A stretch of 64,000 nucleotides of DNA, taken from contig CM036179.1 in the NCBI GenBank assembly GCA_020631735.1, positions 22,621,063 through 22,685,062 of the forward strand. The letters are read 5' to 3'. This DNA comes from Saccharum officinarum (taxonomy: Eukaryota > Streptophyta > Magnoliopsida > Poales > Poaceae). Positions 44,729 through 56,390 of the stretch are shown here, one piece after another (the stretch's first letter is position 1; the number at the start of each line of letters is the position of its first letter). The position numbers were made by a program, and so were the translations under genes. The notes under the pieces are model-generated. The model was not told the DNA's origin, did no database searches, and worked only from the letters and a program-made list of their open reading frames with translations.

Positions 44729-45810
44729 GGTATGAGTTATAAGAATGGTAAAGAGGGATGCAGAGATTCAGATGTTCATATAAAGCAATAAGGAATGTAA
44801 GAGACATTATCTACTCTGGATGCTGCTACAATCACACCATGTTTAAGGAATAGGAGTTATGTCCCGTGTAATAAAACTGTTAGTAGCCAAGTTGAGTCGT
44901 CTTAATGTGTGGCTAATGAACATTTAAGTGTTTAGTTGCTTTGTGCTTATGTTTATGCTTGAGTTGGAATTTTGTAATGAGTGGAATGATCTCGTGGGCT
45001 TTGACCATGATTTCATTTAGTTTATATGTATAAGGTATAAGGATTAATGAAATAAATAGCTGGGTTTTGGTTATCTCCTGCTTTCTATATCTTATCTTTC
45101 GGAGCAGCCTGTCTTTATCAACTTATATCTCTGTTCTTAAAAGACCAAAAATCATGAGAAAATTCTGGACAAGAGTGGACTTCAAAATCTCTCTCTAAAT
45201 GCAAGAACTACCCTCATAGCTATTTTGGATTGGGAGATACAAAAATCACAAGACGATGCAACTGTGCTGTCTAAAACCTGGAACAGAATCTGTTATGTGT
45301 TGTTTTCGGTCAAGTTAGCTGCAGAATCCGGAAGTGTGTTCTATAAGTAAGTTGCAGAGAATTTTATAAGCCTTCCATCGGTGTAAACTACAGCTTCATT
45401 GGATTAACAAAATGAGAGTTACAGCTGTTTTACTGCACTGCTGATTTTCTGCTCGTGAGAAATTTCAGATTTCTTGTTCTTACCCATACTCAGGAGTATC
45501 ATTGGTATGTCAAAACACTTTTTAGCTCATCTAGAAGAAGGGTTCAAGCTACCCTATTTGGTGTCCCTTATTTTAAGGGGGGTAGCCAATGTAAAAAAGG
45601 ATTATTAAGATTGAACTCTTTAGTTGGAAGTATTGGTTAGTCTCCATGATTGAGTTGCCACTCTTGAGCAAAAATGTCCTGTGAACAAGGTTGATAATTT
45701 TGGATCCACGGAGATGAAAGTTGTCCCTTTGGATAGTTCATGATTATGATCATCTATACTTGCTCGTGTTGCTGATGTTGGTCACTTGATGACAGGAAGT
45801 GTAGTATCCC
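44729..45810 (+). other. Spacer between ORF1 and ORF2 of C
   Basis: About 1.1 kb without a supported ORF, corresponding to the orf0-gag spacer of A. It carries a 'ttttaaggggggtagcc' purine block at 45572-45588 that resembles the polypurine tract at 46738; a past internal recombination or a second polypurine copy is possible. Confidence 0.5.
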
Positions 45811-46596
45811 ATGACTCAGGAGTCCTATATGACGTCTCACACTGATATGTGGGAAAAGGCTGATGTTTCTGCCATTGAAGGATGTTATGAGTATGCTGAA
45901 GCTAAGCACTATCAAAACAACAACGTTGCAGAGAAAGTTGGGAGTGAACTAAGTCAGAATCCACAACAACGAAAGCGAAAAAGGAAAGTTCATAAGAAGC
46001 CTGCTCAAGGAAGCAAAGCGCAACTAAACTATGTCAATGGAAGACTGAGCAATGTGGATATGGATAAAATTCATGGAGTTACCAATGTGGTGGGAGATTA
46101 TATTCAAGTAAGCTCAGTATAAGTTTTTGCTTTATTTGACCCTAGTGCTTTGCATTCTTTCATTTCCGCCGACATGGAAGAGACGTGCAAGATGGTGAAG
46201 TGTCCAATAAGGAGGCCTTTGCTAGTTCAAACCCCAGTGGGAGAAATGCAGGCAGATCAGATATGCCCGAATGTCAATCTTGTCATAAATAAGGAAAAAT
46301 TCACCGCAACACTCATTGTGTTGGAGTCACTTAAAATTCACGTGGTTCATGGTAATAGATGGCTCTGTGCACACAAAGGAGTGATTTATAGTACTCGGTG
46401 CACCATGCTCTTAACAACACCGTCTAGGAAAAGAATTGAGTATCAAGGTGGTCGACTTTTACCTGAGGGAGATGATAATGATCAATTAGAAGATAGGTAC
46501 ACCAAGGATAGCAAAGTGGACCATGAGTTTACTAAAGTCATAGCAGAGGAACAAATAACTTTGGAGGAGCTCAATAGGAGAGATGATCATGTTTAG
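45811..46596 (+). pseudogene. ORF2 of C: second, degenerate nucleocapsid/protease-like segment
   Basis: One frame runs from ATG 45811 to 46596 with a single in-frame TAA at 46120-46122; without it the product would be about 260 residues. It is paralogous to the C-terminal half of ORF1: a worn zinc knuckle (CYEYAEAKHYQNNN, two of three Cys lost); NGRLSNVDMDKI against HGRLKHVDISTI; then FDPSALHSFIS against FDPSASHSFIS; and PVGEMQADQICP against PRGEIKVDRVCP. The ILGxDW motif has decayed to VHGNRW. It sits where gag-pol begins in A. I infer that both ORFs descend from one gag-protease segment present twice; the altered D-P-S-A active site is common to both. Confidence 0.65.
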
Positions 46597-46714
46597 GCAG
46601 ATTAGTCAGTCGGGATATGAGAAACTGTCTCATGACTCTGCACGAAAGAGTAATTTGGAAAATAAGGATCAAATAAAGACAAAGTGTCATTATCTCTTTT
46701 GTCATCATCTTCCG

Positions 46715-46731
46715 AATCTCGGGACGAGATT
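46715..46731 (+). promoter_or_regulatory. Stem-loop ahead of the C polypurine tract
   Basis: AATCTCGGGACGAGATT, a 7-bp stem with a 3-base loop, seven bases before the polypurine tract. The same sequence stands before the polypurine tract of element D (51404-51420). Confidence 0.6.
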
Positions 46732-46737
46732 CATCTT

Positions 46738-46751
46738 AAGGGGGGTAGAAT
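46738..46751 (+). other. Polypurine tract of C
   Basis: aaggggggtagaat directly before the 3' LTR start TGTAACACCC. Confidence 0.75.
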
Positions 46752-49529
46752 TGTAACACCCTAAAATTTTGAAAGAGATAAAAATAGGAGAAATATGATT
46801 TTTGTATATTTTTGTGAGCATGCAAACTTAGAATGATAATAATTTTTATAAATTTAAAAAAAATCAAATATAAGGGTAGAAACATGATTGATCATTCATG
46901 CTGCTGCATTTGAAATTTTGTGTTGAGTGGTTTAAATCAAATTCAAATTTGATTTGAAAATCATTTGAAAAATGAATTTGAAAAATTGGAAAAGGATTTC
47001 TTATTCTCTCTCTGCTCTCGGGCCGGTTTTCTTCACGGCCCAGTGCGTGCGGCCCGCTCTTCCCTCCCTCCCGGCCGGCCTCCTTCTCCTGGGCCGAGCC
47101 CAAGCCAACGCACGCGGCCTGCTAAGCCAGCCGCCGCCCCGTTTTTCTTCTGAGTCGCCGACATGTGGGACCCACCTGTCAGCGACTGTCTTCACCTTCC
47201 TTTCTTCTTCCTCCCGACGTCGGCCGGATTCCCCTTCCTTCTTCCACCGATCCGAATCGATCTCTCAATCTCTCTCTTTCCTTTCTTGAGGCCGCCTCCG
47301 GGCTATAAAACGGAACCCCGTGCCTCCCCGCTTCTCATTGAGGCCCTAAAACCCTAGCCTCGACATCCCGGGAAGGTCACCGTCGAAGCTCCGCCTCCAC
47401 CGCCGCCTTGCCGAGCTAGCCGCCGCCCTCCGGTTGCTCTCCAGCTTCGTTCTCGCGCGGGGTAAGGTCGCGATGATGCGCTCTTTCTTTTGGTACTTTC
47501 GGTTTGGCGATTGGTGCTCGGGATGGTCCTCTTCGCAAGCTCCGGCGAGCTCAGGCTCCATCCGGCCATGGCGCCGCCGTCGGGGTTACTGTGGCCGTCG
47601 GCCGTTTTCTTTCTCTCACCCCCGATTCAATCTGAACCGTCCAAATCCGGATCTACGGTCTAGAAAAGAAGATACCGGTTCGCTTGAACTTTTTGTAAAA
47701 GAGACCCTGTGTTTTTCAATTGATTAACCCGCGGTCCAAAGCGTAAACCTGAAAATACGTTTTGATTAATTGAAAACGTAATTCATTTCGGAAAAAGAAA
47801 AATACGTTTTCAGCTATTTACAGTTTTGCCACTAATCTTGTTTTAGTCGTAGAATCTCCGTTTTAACTCCGATTTGGTCCATTCAAATTGCGTTAGATTC
47901 ATATTTGCGAGCTCTATATAACTATACAACTGTACAGTAGGTTTGTATTAATTTATTTTCGAGTTTTTAATTAAAGTATTTATTTTTCTATAGGAAATCT
48001 TTGGAAATTCATAACTTTGTCGTTTTAGCTCCGTTTTTCGTGATCTTCGCGTCTGTGTGCTCCTAGCGAGTCGTAGATTCATTTTAAAGACTTTTTATCT
48101 TATTTTATCACTGTTGGTGTATTGTTCTAATTATAGTCTTGTTTGTCTATGCATGATTGTTCTGGATGAATGTTGTTGCTATTGTTGATCGAGTCTAGTC
48201 GGTGAGATTTACGTGGAGATTCAAGAAGCTATTAATTGAAGATTTGGATCAGAAGAAGGATCTTGATTTAAGGCAAGTATAGCATGGGATCATCCTTGTT
48301 TCCTATTCACCTTTAATATACTTAATTCATGTGTATGTGTCTACCTTGTTACCCCTAAGGATATCCTAGTTTTTGTATATTGTACCTTGACACCCATGGA
48401 ACATTGCATTGGGTAGTATTATGCTAGCGCTCAAGATAAATAACCATGATCTGTAACTTGACTAATGGTATATGCAATAAACATTTAAAAGATGCTTTAT
48501 AGCAACATGGCTCAAGAGGGCTAGAGCATATTTGGTTATTTTTATGGTGCTCTAGTTTCTCTCCATAAGGACTTATCTGTAAGCGAAAATCCAGGACTTA
48601 CAGTACAACTGTGAGGGCTAAAATGGCTCTGGCTTTAGCTTAGTATGAGGACCTTTTCTAGCTTGTTAGAGGTATTCCTTTATGGCGTAAGAATGGCTTG
48701 ACGAATCGGGTATAGTGCGGCCTCTGTCCTCATGTGTATAGGCTGCGTGTTATTGTGCCATCAGGAAGGGGGGCTCTACATCTGTTTGCCGAGTGAAATC
48801 TAATGGCCCTAACTTGTTAGACGAACCTTTGAAAGACTTCATAGTGTTTCCCTGCCTGCTCACCTTGGAAGTGTTTTGGGAGTCGCGATCCCGGGCATAT
48901 GGGTAAACATGACTCGCAGTGAAAGTGTACAACCTCTGCAGAGTGTAAAACTATTATAACAGCCGTGCTCACGGTCACGAGTGGCCTTGGACCCTTACAG
49001 AATAAATGATGAACGCTGATGATAATGATAACACTGATGATATTGATGTTCACTAATGATTATTGTTTCTTGCTATACATTATTCTCGTATACATGATCA
49101 TGAGGTTATTTGAGCTTATGGTAAACTTGTTGCTACTCAATTGCTAAAAGATGACTTAATAAAAGCTATCGCAGTAAACCTGTGTCAAACCTTTTGAGCC
49201 TCATGAACCCCATGTTATATTTGTTGAGTTCGACATGGACTCACTCTTGCTATTTCCCACATCTCAGGAAGGGTACCAGATTGCTAGATTCTAGAATTGT
49301 TAGGCTTGTGATCAACCAGTTAGTTTGATCCTGGAGTGAAGGTTACACCCGGTGCTCGGAGTTGTCTTTCCGCTGTGTTGTTCTCTAAGGTATATTTTAT
49401 ACTACTGTGTTACGTTAAATAAGCATTTGTCTTTTGATATTACACTTATCTGCGGCTATATGTGAGATTTGACTTCTTTATTTCACATATAGTGTATATC
49501 TGGTTTTATCCTTAAAACCGGGTGTGACA
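46752..49529 (+). repeat. 3' LTR of C
   Basis: 2,778 bp, TGTAACACCC...GGGTGTGACA, complete. TATA box at 47304-47310 (ggctataaaacgg), GC-rich promoter segment 47020-47290, palindrome cluster 48934-48974 (CTCTGCAGAG, CTATTATAACAG with one change, CCGTGctCACGG). It is followed directly by coding sequence of D. Confidence 0.85.
47304..47310 (+). promoter_or_regulatory. TATA box of the C 3' LTR
   Basis: TATAAAA in the conserved context ccgggctataaaacgg. Being in a 3' LTR, it could drive outward transcription into the pol remnant of D. Confidence 0.55.
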
Positions 49530-51392
49530 TGTATTAGCGCAACCTGACATTGAGAAATCGTTTGATGTGTATTGTGATGCATCAGGTACTGGTTTAGGTG
49601 GCGTACTGATGCAGGGAGGTCGAGTTATTGCGTATGCTTCGCATCAGTTAAGAAAACATGAAGTTAACTATCCGACTCATGACTTAGAGTTAGCTGCTGT
49701 TGTTCATGCTCTAAAAATCTGGAGACACTATTTGCTTGGAAATATATGCAATATTTATACAGATCATAAGAGTCTCAAGTACATATTTACTCAACCTGAG
49801 TTAAATATGCGCCAGAGAAGATGGTTAGAATTGATAAAGGATTATAACCTTCAAGTGCACTATCATCCTGGTAAAGCAAATGTGGTTGCCGATGCCTTAA
49901 GTAGAAAATCTCATTGCAACTCTCTGATAGAAGAAGATTTTCATTTGTCTCACCTCTTACATCCTATTGTAATTCATCATATCACTGTAGATTGTTCTTT
50001 GAGAAGTAGAATCATTGAGTTACAGAAGACTGATACTGGTGTATTTCACATCAAGAGAAAGATGAAAGAGCAAGAAACTCAGCATTTTCGAATCGATGAG
50101 AAGGGAATTCTCTGGTTCAAAGATAGATTCGTTGTGCCAAAAGATAAAGAGCTCAGAAATCAAATCTTATCTGAAGCCCATTCTTCTAAGTTCTCCATCC
50201 ATCCTGGTAGTAGTAAGATGTATCAGGACCTCAAGCCGTACTATTGGTGGACCAAGATGAAGAAGGAAATTGCAGCCTATGTCGCTAAGTGTGATAATTA
50301 TTGTGGAGTTAAGGCCATTCACATAAAGCCTGGTTTACTCCAGCCTTTGTCTGTTCCAGGTTTGAAATGGGACGACATTGTTATGGACTTCATTGTCGGA
50401 TTACCAACCACCCAAAAAGGTTTTGATTCTATTTGGGTTATAGTTGATCGTTTAACAAAGTCTGCTCACTTTATCCCTGTGAAGAGTAACTATCACCCGC
50501 ACCAGTATGCTGATATTTACTTCCAAGAAGTTGTACGCCTTCATGGAGTGCCTAAGTCTATTGTCTCTGACAGAGGACCACAGTTTACTGCTCGTTTTTT
50601 GGAGCGCCTACATCAGAATCTTGGAACTAATTTGGACAGACTGAGCGTGTGAATCAGATTCTTGAAGACATGCTTAGAGCTTCCATCATCTCTTGTAATG
50701 GCTCCTGGGAGAAATGGTTGCCTCTCGCTGAATTCTCTTACAACAACAGTTATCAAGAGAGCATCAAGATGGCTCCATTTGAAGCTTTATATGGTCGCAA
50801 GTGTAGAACTCCTTTGAATTGGGTGAAACCTAGAGAAAGAAGGCTCTATGGTATTGACTTTGTAAAAGAAACCGAGGAGCAAGTTCGTGCTATACAGAAA
50901 AATATAGCAGCCGCTCAGGCTAGACAAAAGAGCTACGCAGATAACAGGAGGAAACCTATTGAGTTTGAAATAGGTGACCATGTCTATCTGAAGGTGTCCC
51001 CTATGAGAGGAGTAAAATGTTTTGGGGTCAAAAGAAAGCTTGAGCCTCGATATGTTGGACCTTATCGAATTATTGAGAAAAGTGGAAGAGTAGCCTATAA
51101 GCTCAATCTACCTCGTGAAATGGGAACTATCTTTCCAGTATTCCATGTATCTCAATTAAAGAAATGTCTCCGTCTTCCTAAGGAAAGAGTAGAAGTGAGA
51201 CGCATCAAATTGAAATCTGATCTTTCTTATGAGGAGAAACCGGTATATGTTCTGGATACTCTGGAAAGGGTGACTCGAAATCGAGTAGTCAAATTATACA
51301 AGGTGGTTTGGAGTAATCACGGTGAACGTGATGCAACTTGGGAAAAAGAGGATTATTTAAAGGACAACTATTCCGCTTTCTATGAAAAATAG
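49530..51392 (+). pseudogene. 3' part of pol of chromovirus D (RNase H, integrase, chromodomain)
   Basis: Coding starts abruptly at the C insertion in the RT/RNase H linker (frame from 49531). RNase H: YCDAS with its first Asp at 49576, then YTDHKSL and ADALSRKS. Integrase: His pair at 50179 and 50200; the Cys pair is altered (TGT 50290 and TGT 50302 give CX3C instead of CX2C). Catalytic Asp at 50386 and Asp at 50569 (IVSDRG). Near 50632-50637 about 40 bases are missing and the frame changes; the catalytic Glu codon (50643-50645) survives in the new frame. From 50649 an open stretch of 247 codons includes the GPY region (RYVGPYRI near 51050) and a C-terminal chromodomain-like segment (YKVVWSNHGERDATWE, about 51290-51350), ending at 51392. 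It is a Tekay/Del-type chromovirus, different from the A/B/C LTR family. It cannot make a full integrase. Confidence 0.8.
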
Positions 51393-51403
51393 TACGACTT
51401 TCA

Positions 51404-51438
51404 AATCTCGGGACGAGATTTTTATAAGGGGGGAGGGC
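51404..51438 (+). promoter_or_regulatory. Stem-loop and polypurine tract of D
   Basis: AATCTCGGGACGAGATT (51404-51420), followed by the polypurine tract aaggggggagggc (51426-51438), just after the pol stop codon and just before the LTR. Confidence 0.7.
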
Positions 51439-54400
51439 TGTAACACCCCTGGTGTTAGTTAGCCTCATAATGCATTCATAATGCATGATCATGGCATGAC
51501 ATTACCATAAGCATCGTCATTTCATGTGCATCCTTGCTTGAAACATGACCTTGCAACAGTTGCAATATCTATGATAGAATGCATGTGTAGGTGTATGTTT
51601 GTTTATTAATGCTAGCCTATGGGTGTACAACACTTGTAGTAGTGTGATGTGTGACACAACACCTTGAAACATGACCATGAAACACATGCAACATGCCTAG
51701 TTAAACCATGCAACACATGCATGCAACATAATGTTGCATTAGCTTGATTGGTGATGTTTCAATGCACCTTGATGTGACTTTTGCTCATATGAGATGCTAT
51801 TGGGTAACTTGTGGCTTGAAAACATCTTTGATATGTTAGTGGAGCAAAATGAGCTAGGGTTTATATTCATGTTTTGACCAAAATCCAATTTGACTAGGTT
51901 TGACCTCAGTTTGACCATAGCATTGATCTACTTTGACCGATTTAAAAGTGGTATCTAGAGACCTTGCATGGAAGTGCACCCTTTACCAAAGTTGTAGGAA
52001 ATTTATCAAGGAACAAAAGTCTCAATATAACCATCTCATGAAAATGACTAGAACATCCTCAAACATGGCCCACAAGGCAGCTAGGAGTGCTGATTTCAGC
52101 ACTTAGCCATTTTGGCTAAGTCATGACTGACTTACAGTTCGAGGTACCCCACTTTAGGGCTATGTAGTTCCAAATCCAGGCCAAACTAGCTCAAGTCCAT
52201 ATTGACAAAGTCGAAGCCCTCACATAGCTCTACAAGTTTGCTAATATCACCTATCTCTAACTCGGGCTGGTTTAGGGGTTAAGCTTTGATCTTTATCGGC
52301 TGTCAGTCATCTTTCTGACTGAAACCCAGTTTTAGTTTTCATGTGCCTCACTTTAGGGCACTGTATCTCACTAACTAAGCCGAGTTAGCTCATGATCCTA
52401 TTGACAAACTTGTAGATCTTACTTAGAACTATAGTTTTGTAGTTAGCACTTTGACCCAATTCGAACTCGTTTGCGAGATCTTAAGCTCCCAACTTGGCCT
52501 GTCAGTCGCTCTGATCGGGCGTGGGTTCAGAGAGCAGGCACTGACGTGGCGGCCGGCTCAGAGCCGAGCCACCGCGTGGCGTTCACGCTCTACCGATGCC
52601 TCCACGTCACGAGCGCATGCACAAATGTGAAGGCCGAGCTGACACCTCGCCCCTCATCTCGCTCGCCATTTTCTCCCCCTCTCTGTCGCCTTCACCGCGC
52701 GCGAGAGCGGAAGCCGAGCGCAGCGGCCGCCGTCGCCACCGCAGCCGAGCACCACCAACCGATTCCTCGTAGCCACAGACGCACCGTGAACTCCTCTACA
52801 TCGTGGACCACACCGCACAATCGTTTGACCTCAGGTAGAGCTCGCCGAGCTTGCGCCGCCACCACGTCCACCATTGTCGCCGCCAAGCCGAGCTCGCGCG
52901 TGGCCGTGCCTCTCGGTGCCCTTACCACCTCTCCTCTCCGGTGTTCTAGGTCCGCCTCGATGTACTGGTGCTCGTGGGGTAGGCCGTTTGGGGTCAAGCC
53001 GCTGCTAGCTCGCCGGAGCTGGCAAGCACGCGGTCATGGCCACCATTGCTGCCGCCACCACCCTAGCCACGGTCGTAGTGTCAATTAGCTATACCTATCG
53101 ATGCGCGCAGTCGAGGTGTGCGCGCCGGTGCCCTCGGGCTCGCCGGAGTCGTCACCAGCGGCGAGCAATCGCCGGCCGGAGCCGCTCCCCTGTCCGATGT
53201 CCCTGACGGGTGGGGCCCGCCTGTCAGCGCGCGGGATTTCCCCCCTGTGTTGCTTGCTTGGGCCTCGGGTGGGCCAGTGGCCGAGCAGTGCCATCGGGCC
53301 GGCCCAGTAGGGTGTGGAAGTTGGTTCTCTTTTGTTCAATTTGAGTTATTTGTATTCAAACTTTGAAAATTCATATACCCAGTTTAATAGATCCAAATAA
53401 GGTGCTTTAAATTTTGGTGTGCTCTACATAATGTCTAGTTTATTATAAAAATATAATATGTGCCATGTTTTGTGATGAAATAAATAGTTATTATTTATCT
53501 CTTTTATTCCTGAACAAAAAGGAGAAAATGATATCTCTTTCTGTGAAGCTCCAAATGACATGAAATTTTTATAGTGAACTTCTCATACCATGAATAGATT
53601 ATGGTTAAATTTTCATGTAATTTGGATGTAGTTTGGTGGAGTTATATAATTATCTTGTTTGCTTGAATGGATCTTGTGTGAATTTTCATAATTTTTCTAT
53701 AGATCCAGTAAGGGTGAAACTTAGTGAGTGTTGTTCTTATGTTAGAAAGATGCTAGGAAAAATATGAAATCTGTTGTTTGATACTTTTCAATAGGGTTTC
53801 CTATTTATGCTAGAACTAGACCTACCATCTGTTATTTTTGATATCTCCATATCTGCTTGTCAAAATGAAGTGAAATTTTTATGGTAGCCTAGGTGAAGCC
53901 TTAGAGGGCTACTGTGATTTTTTGTAGATTTTTATATATAGTTTTACTGTATGTTTCTTTAATCACCTAATTAACTAAATAAATTATAAAAGAATATTAA
54001 ATAATTTATTTAGAAGTTGGCACTATACTTTCTGATGTTCCTTTGATATGCACAACAAGTTGGTAAACTTGGTTTGGTCCAATTATGCTTTTGAATCGTC
54101 ATTAATTATTTAAGTTAGTGAATTTGCCATTTCTGGACAGATTTGCTAGTTAAGAGAATTAACCTATGTTAATAATGTTTTCATGCTTGGTGATTTATAA
54201 CAAAGTTGTTGATAATTTCATGAACTAGTTGCTGGAAAATTTTGGTAGCATTTGGACTTATAGTTTAGAAATGACAGCTGTTCAAAGTTCGAGTCAGAAT
54301 TGTTTTGCTCTCTGTTCTTTTAGAACAGATTTGGTACATGTGCTATTTCAACTTGGTAAATGATGAAATCATGCTTAGATGTTTATAAATGAAATGTAGA

Positions 54401-56390
54401 CAATTTCATAAGCTTTCCAGAATGTCCTCTTTCAGGTCATTTGGATTGGTAGAACTCCAGTTATGAGTTTTCTTAGTTACTGTTGATAATATGTTGTAAA
54501 TACTAAATTGCTGGAATCTTGTTATGTGTGTGCTTAGTCTTAACTTTGTGGTACTTAGTGATTGCTTAAGGATGATTAAACATGTTAATACCAGAGAAGA
54601 AATTCGCACCTAAGCTTGAAGTGATTTGAGTAGAGCACCACATGACTTGTTTTGTGCTCATGATGTTGCAATATCATTACATTCATCTGCATATCATTCT
54701 TACATGTTCATAAATCATCATGTCATCCTTGGTGCATACATGAAATTCATTGGGTGCATATACATGCAATAGGTGTGCCGAGAATCACGTTACAAGCGAA
54801 GTTCCGCTAGGTGTGGAACCCGAAGTTGAAGTCCGTTCGGGAGCCGGAGGTCCAGTCCGACGAAGCCAGAGAAGGCGTGGAAATCGTTCTTGAAGCCGAA
54901 CCTCGATATCTCTTCTTTCGGTTAAGGCAAGCCCCAGAGCATTATAAGCCTCCTACTTTTAAAGCAATTATCTTTATATACATGTTATATGTATTGTTGC
55001 ATTACGTGATAGGAGTTGGGTGAAAACCCTTGCTGCATTGATAACACTCCTTGTCCAGCAATTCAAACCTTGAATCCTAAGTAGACAGGATCGTATCTAT
55101 GCTTAGCCCTGCTAAATTAGACCGGTAGAAGTCGGGTGATTTCCTGTCACCTGCGAGATATAGGGCTTATCAGGTCACGGTTGGCTATATTTGCTATCGT
55201 GGAAGTGAACCATGTGTAATAAAATGAAATGAGACCGGGCGGGATGATGATAGTGAAACAGCAAGGCATGGAGGCCTTGGGTGTGGATCTATCCCCGTCT
55301 GTGTCGATTAAGGACCGAGACCTAGAGCCTTCTATGTCATTTTGAACGCATGCCTGACATTTAGTTGGCTGGCCTGAGGTTGCCGACCGCGAAGCCTAGT
55401 AGCTCAACTCAGGCTGCGAAGTCAAAAAGTGAAAGTCGCCTCGGAAGGGAGCCAGAGGGTCCAAGGGCAGGTGAGTTAAAAGTCCTGAGCTTCCTGGCCA
55501 CTGGTATCCCCGAGAACGCGGCGCTGTTCGGGCCCACCCTGAGTTGTACCAAAGGTTATCTATGGCTGCCTTTAGCGGGGTTTGCCGGGTGAGTGTTAGG
55601 AATACCCCCCTCAGCTGAGTTGGAATCGATTCGAGTCGCCGTCTCTCCCGGATAGTGAGAAACTTGACTGGTTATCTCCAGCGTAGATACACTAATTATT
55701 AATGATGGTTCGGAATTGATGATAATGATGATGATGGCCTTATTATACCTGCTATGGTTAATATTGTTTGCTCCTAATAAAGTGATTGCTCTAGTACAGG
55801 TGCTAATCTAGATGACAGGTTAATGATTATTAACTTGATGCTTAAGCATTAATGATTACCTATCTGTAATAAGCTTTTCTGCAAGTGAGTCAAGCTAGTC
55901 CACCTTATAAAGCCTTGCATAATCCTTGGTGTCACCGTTGTTTCTGGTTTTTGACGGGTAAGTCTAGCTGAGTACCTTCTCGTACTCAGGGTTTATTCCC
56001 ACCTGTTGCAGGTAGCAGATTCGTACTTGTTGCCGCAAGTATTGTCTTCGCCATGTGGGCGTGAAGACTAGACCATATGGGCATGGTCTCTATAGTATCT
56101 CTTCTGGTATGCTTTTGCAGGATGTGACTATGTACTGGCAGTATTTGACTTAAAATGATTTCAGAAATTATGTTGCTTCCGCTAATCTTTATTTTAGTTT
56201 TGTAATAAAATTATTTGTACTCCGATGTATGAGAGCTATTTATGAACTGTTGTAACAAGTGTTGTGTTATGTTGAATCACTACGATCTGGTTGCTCTCGG
56301 TTTGGTTTGAAATCCCTCGTGGTTTCGTGGACTACCGGAGTTATATGGGCTCAAGTTTGAGAATTTGATCGTTTCGGCGATTGTTTTTGA
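51439..56390 (+). repeat. 3' LTR of D (right edge approximate)
   Basis: Starts TGTAACACCCC right after the polypurine tract. It has a GC-rich promoter-like section at about 52470-53330, an AT-rich section at 53350-54750, and a terminal section (55900-56380) with the 'gagtacc.tctcgtactcaggg...cctgttgcaggtagcag' block common to Tekay/RIRE3-type LTRs. No sharp CA end or target duplication could be identified; the edge lies between about 56340 and 56410. ORFs in the GC-rich section are spurious. Confidence 0.6.
51721..51739. repeat. 19-bp palindrome near the start of the D LTR
   Basis: ATGCAACATAATGTTGCAT, a perfect 9-bp stem around one base, within a stretch rich in related 'atgcaacac' and 'aaacatgacc' direct repeats (51540-51740). 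Confidence 0.7.

Larger units (their letters stand above)
42602..49529 (+). mobile_element. Non-autonomous LTR element C with two protease-like ORFs
   Basis: Order: last 664 bp of the 5' LTR (42602-43265; the rest displaced by B), primer site, relic of an orf0 start, ORF1 (43547-44728), spacer, ORF2 (45811-46596, one stop), stem-loop and polypurine tract, complete 3' LTR (46752-49529). There is no RT, RNase H or integrase. It is inserted in the RNase H coding region of element D. The LTRs are related to those of A, which fits a non-autonomous derivative served by A-like elements, comparable to the large non-autonomous gypsy families known in maize. Confidence 0.8.

Noticed and set aside
52471..53339. 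GC-rich ORFs of up to 205 codons
   Set aside because: They lie in the GC-rich promoter section of the D LTR, overlap on both strands, have low-complexity composition and contain no domain.
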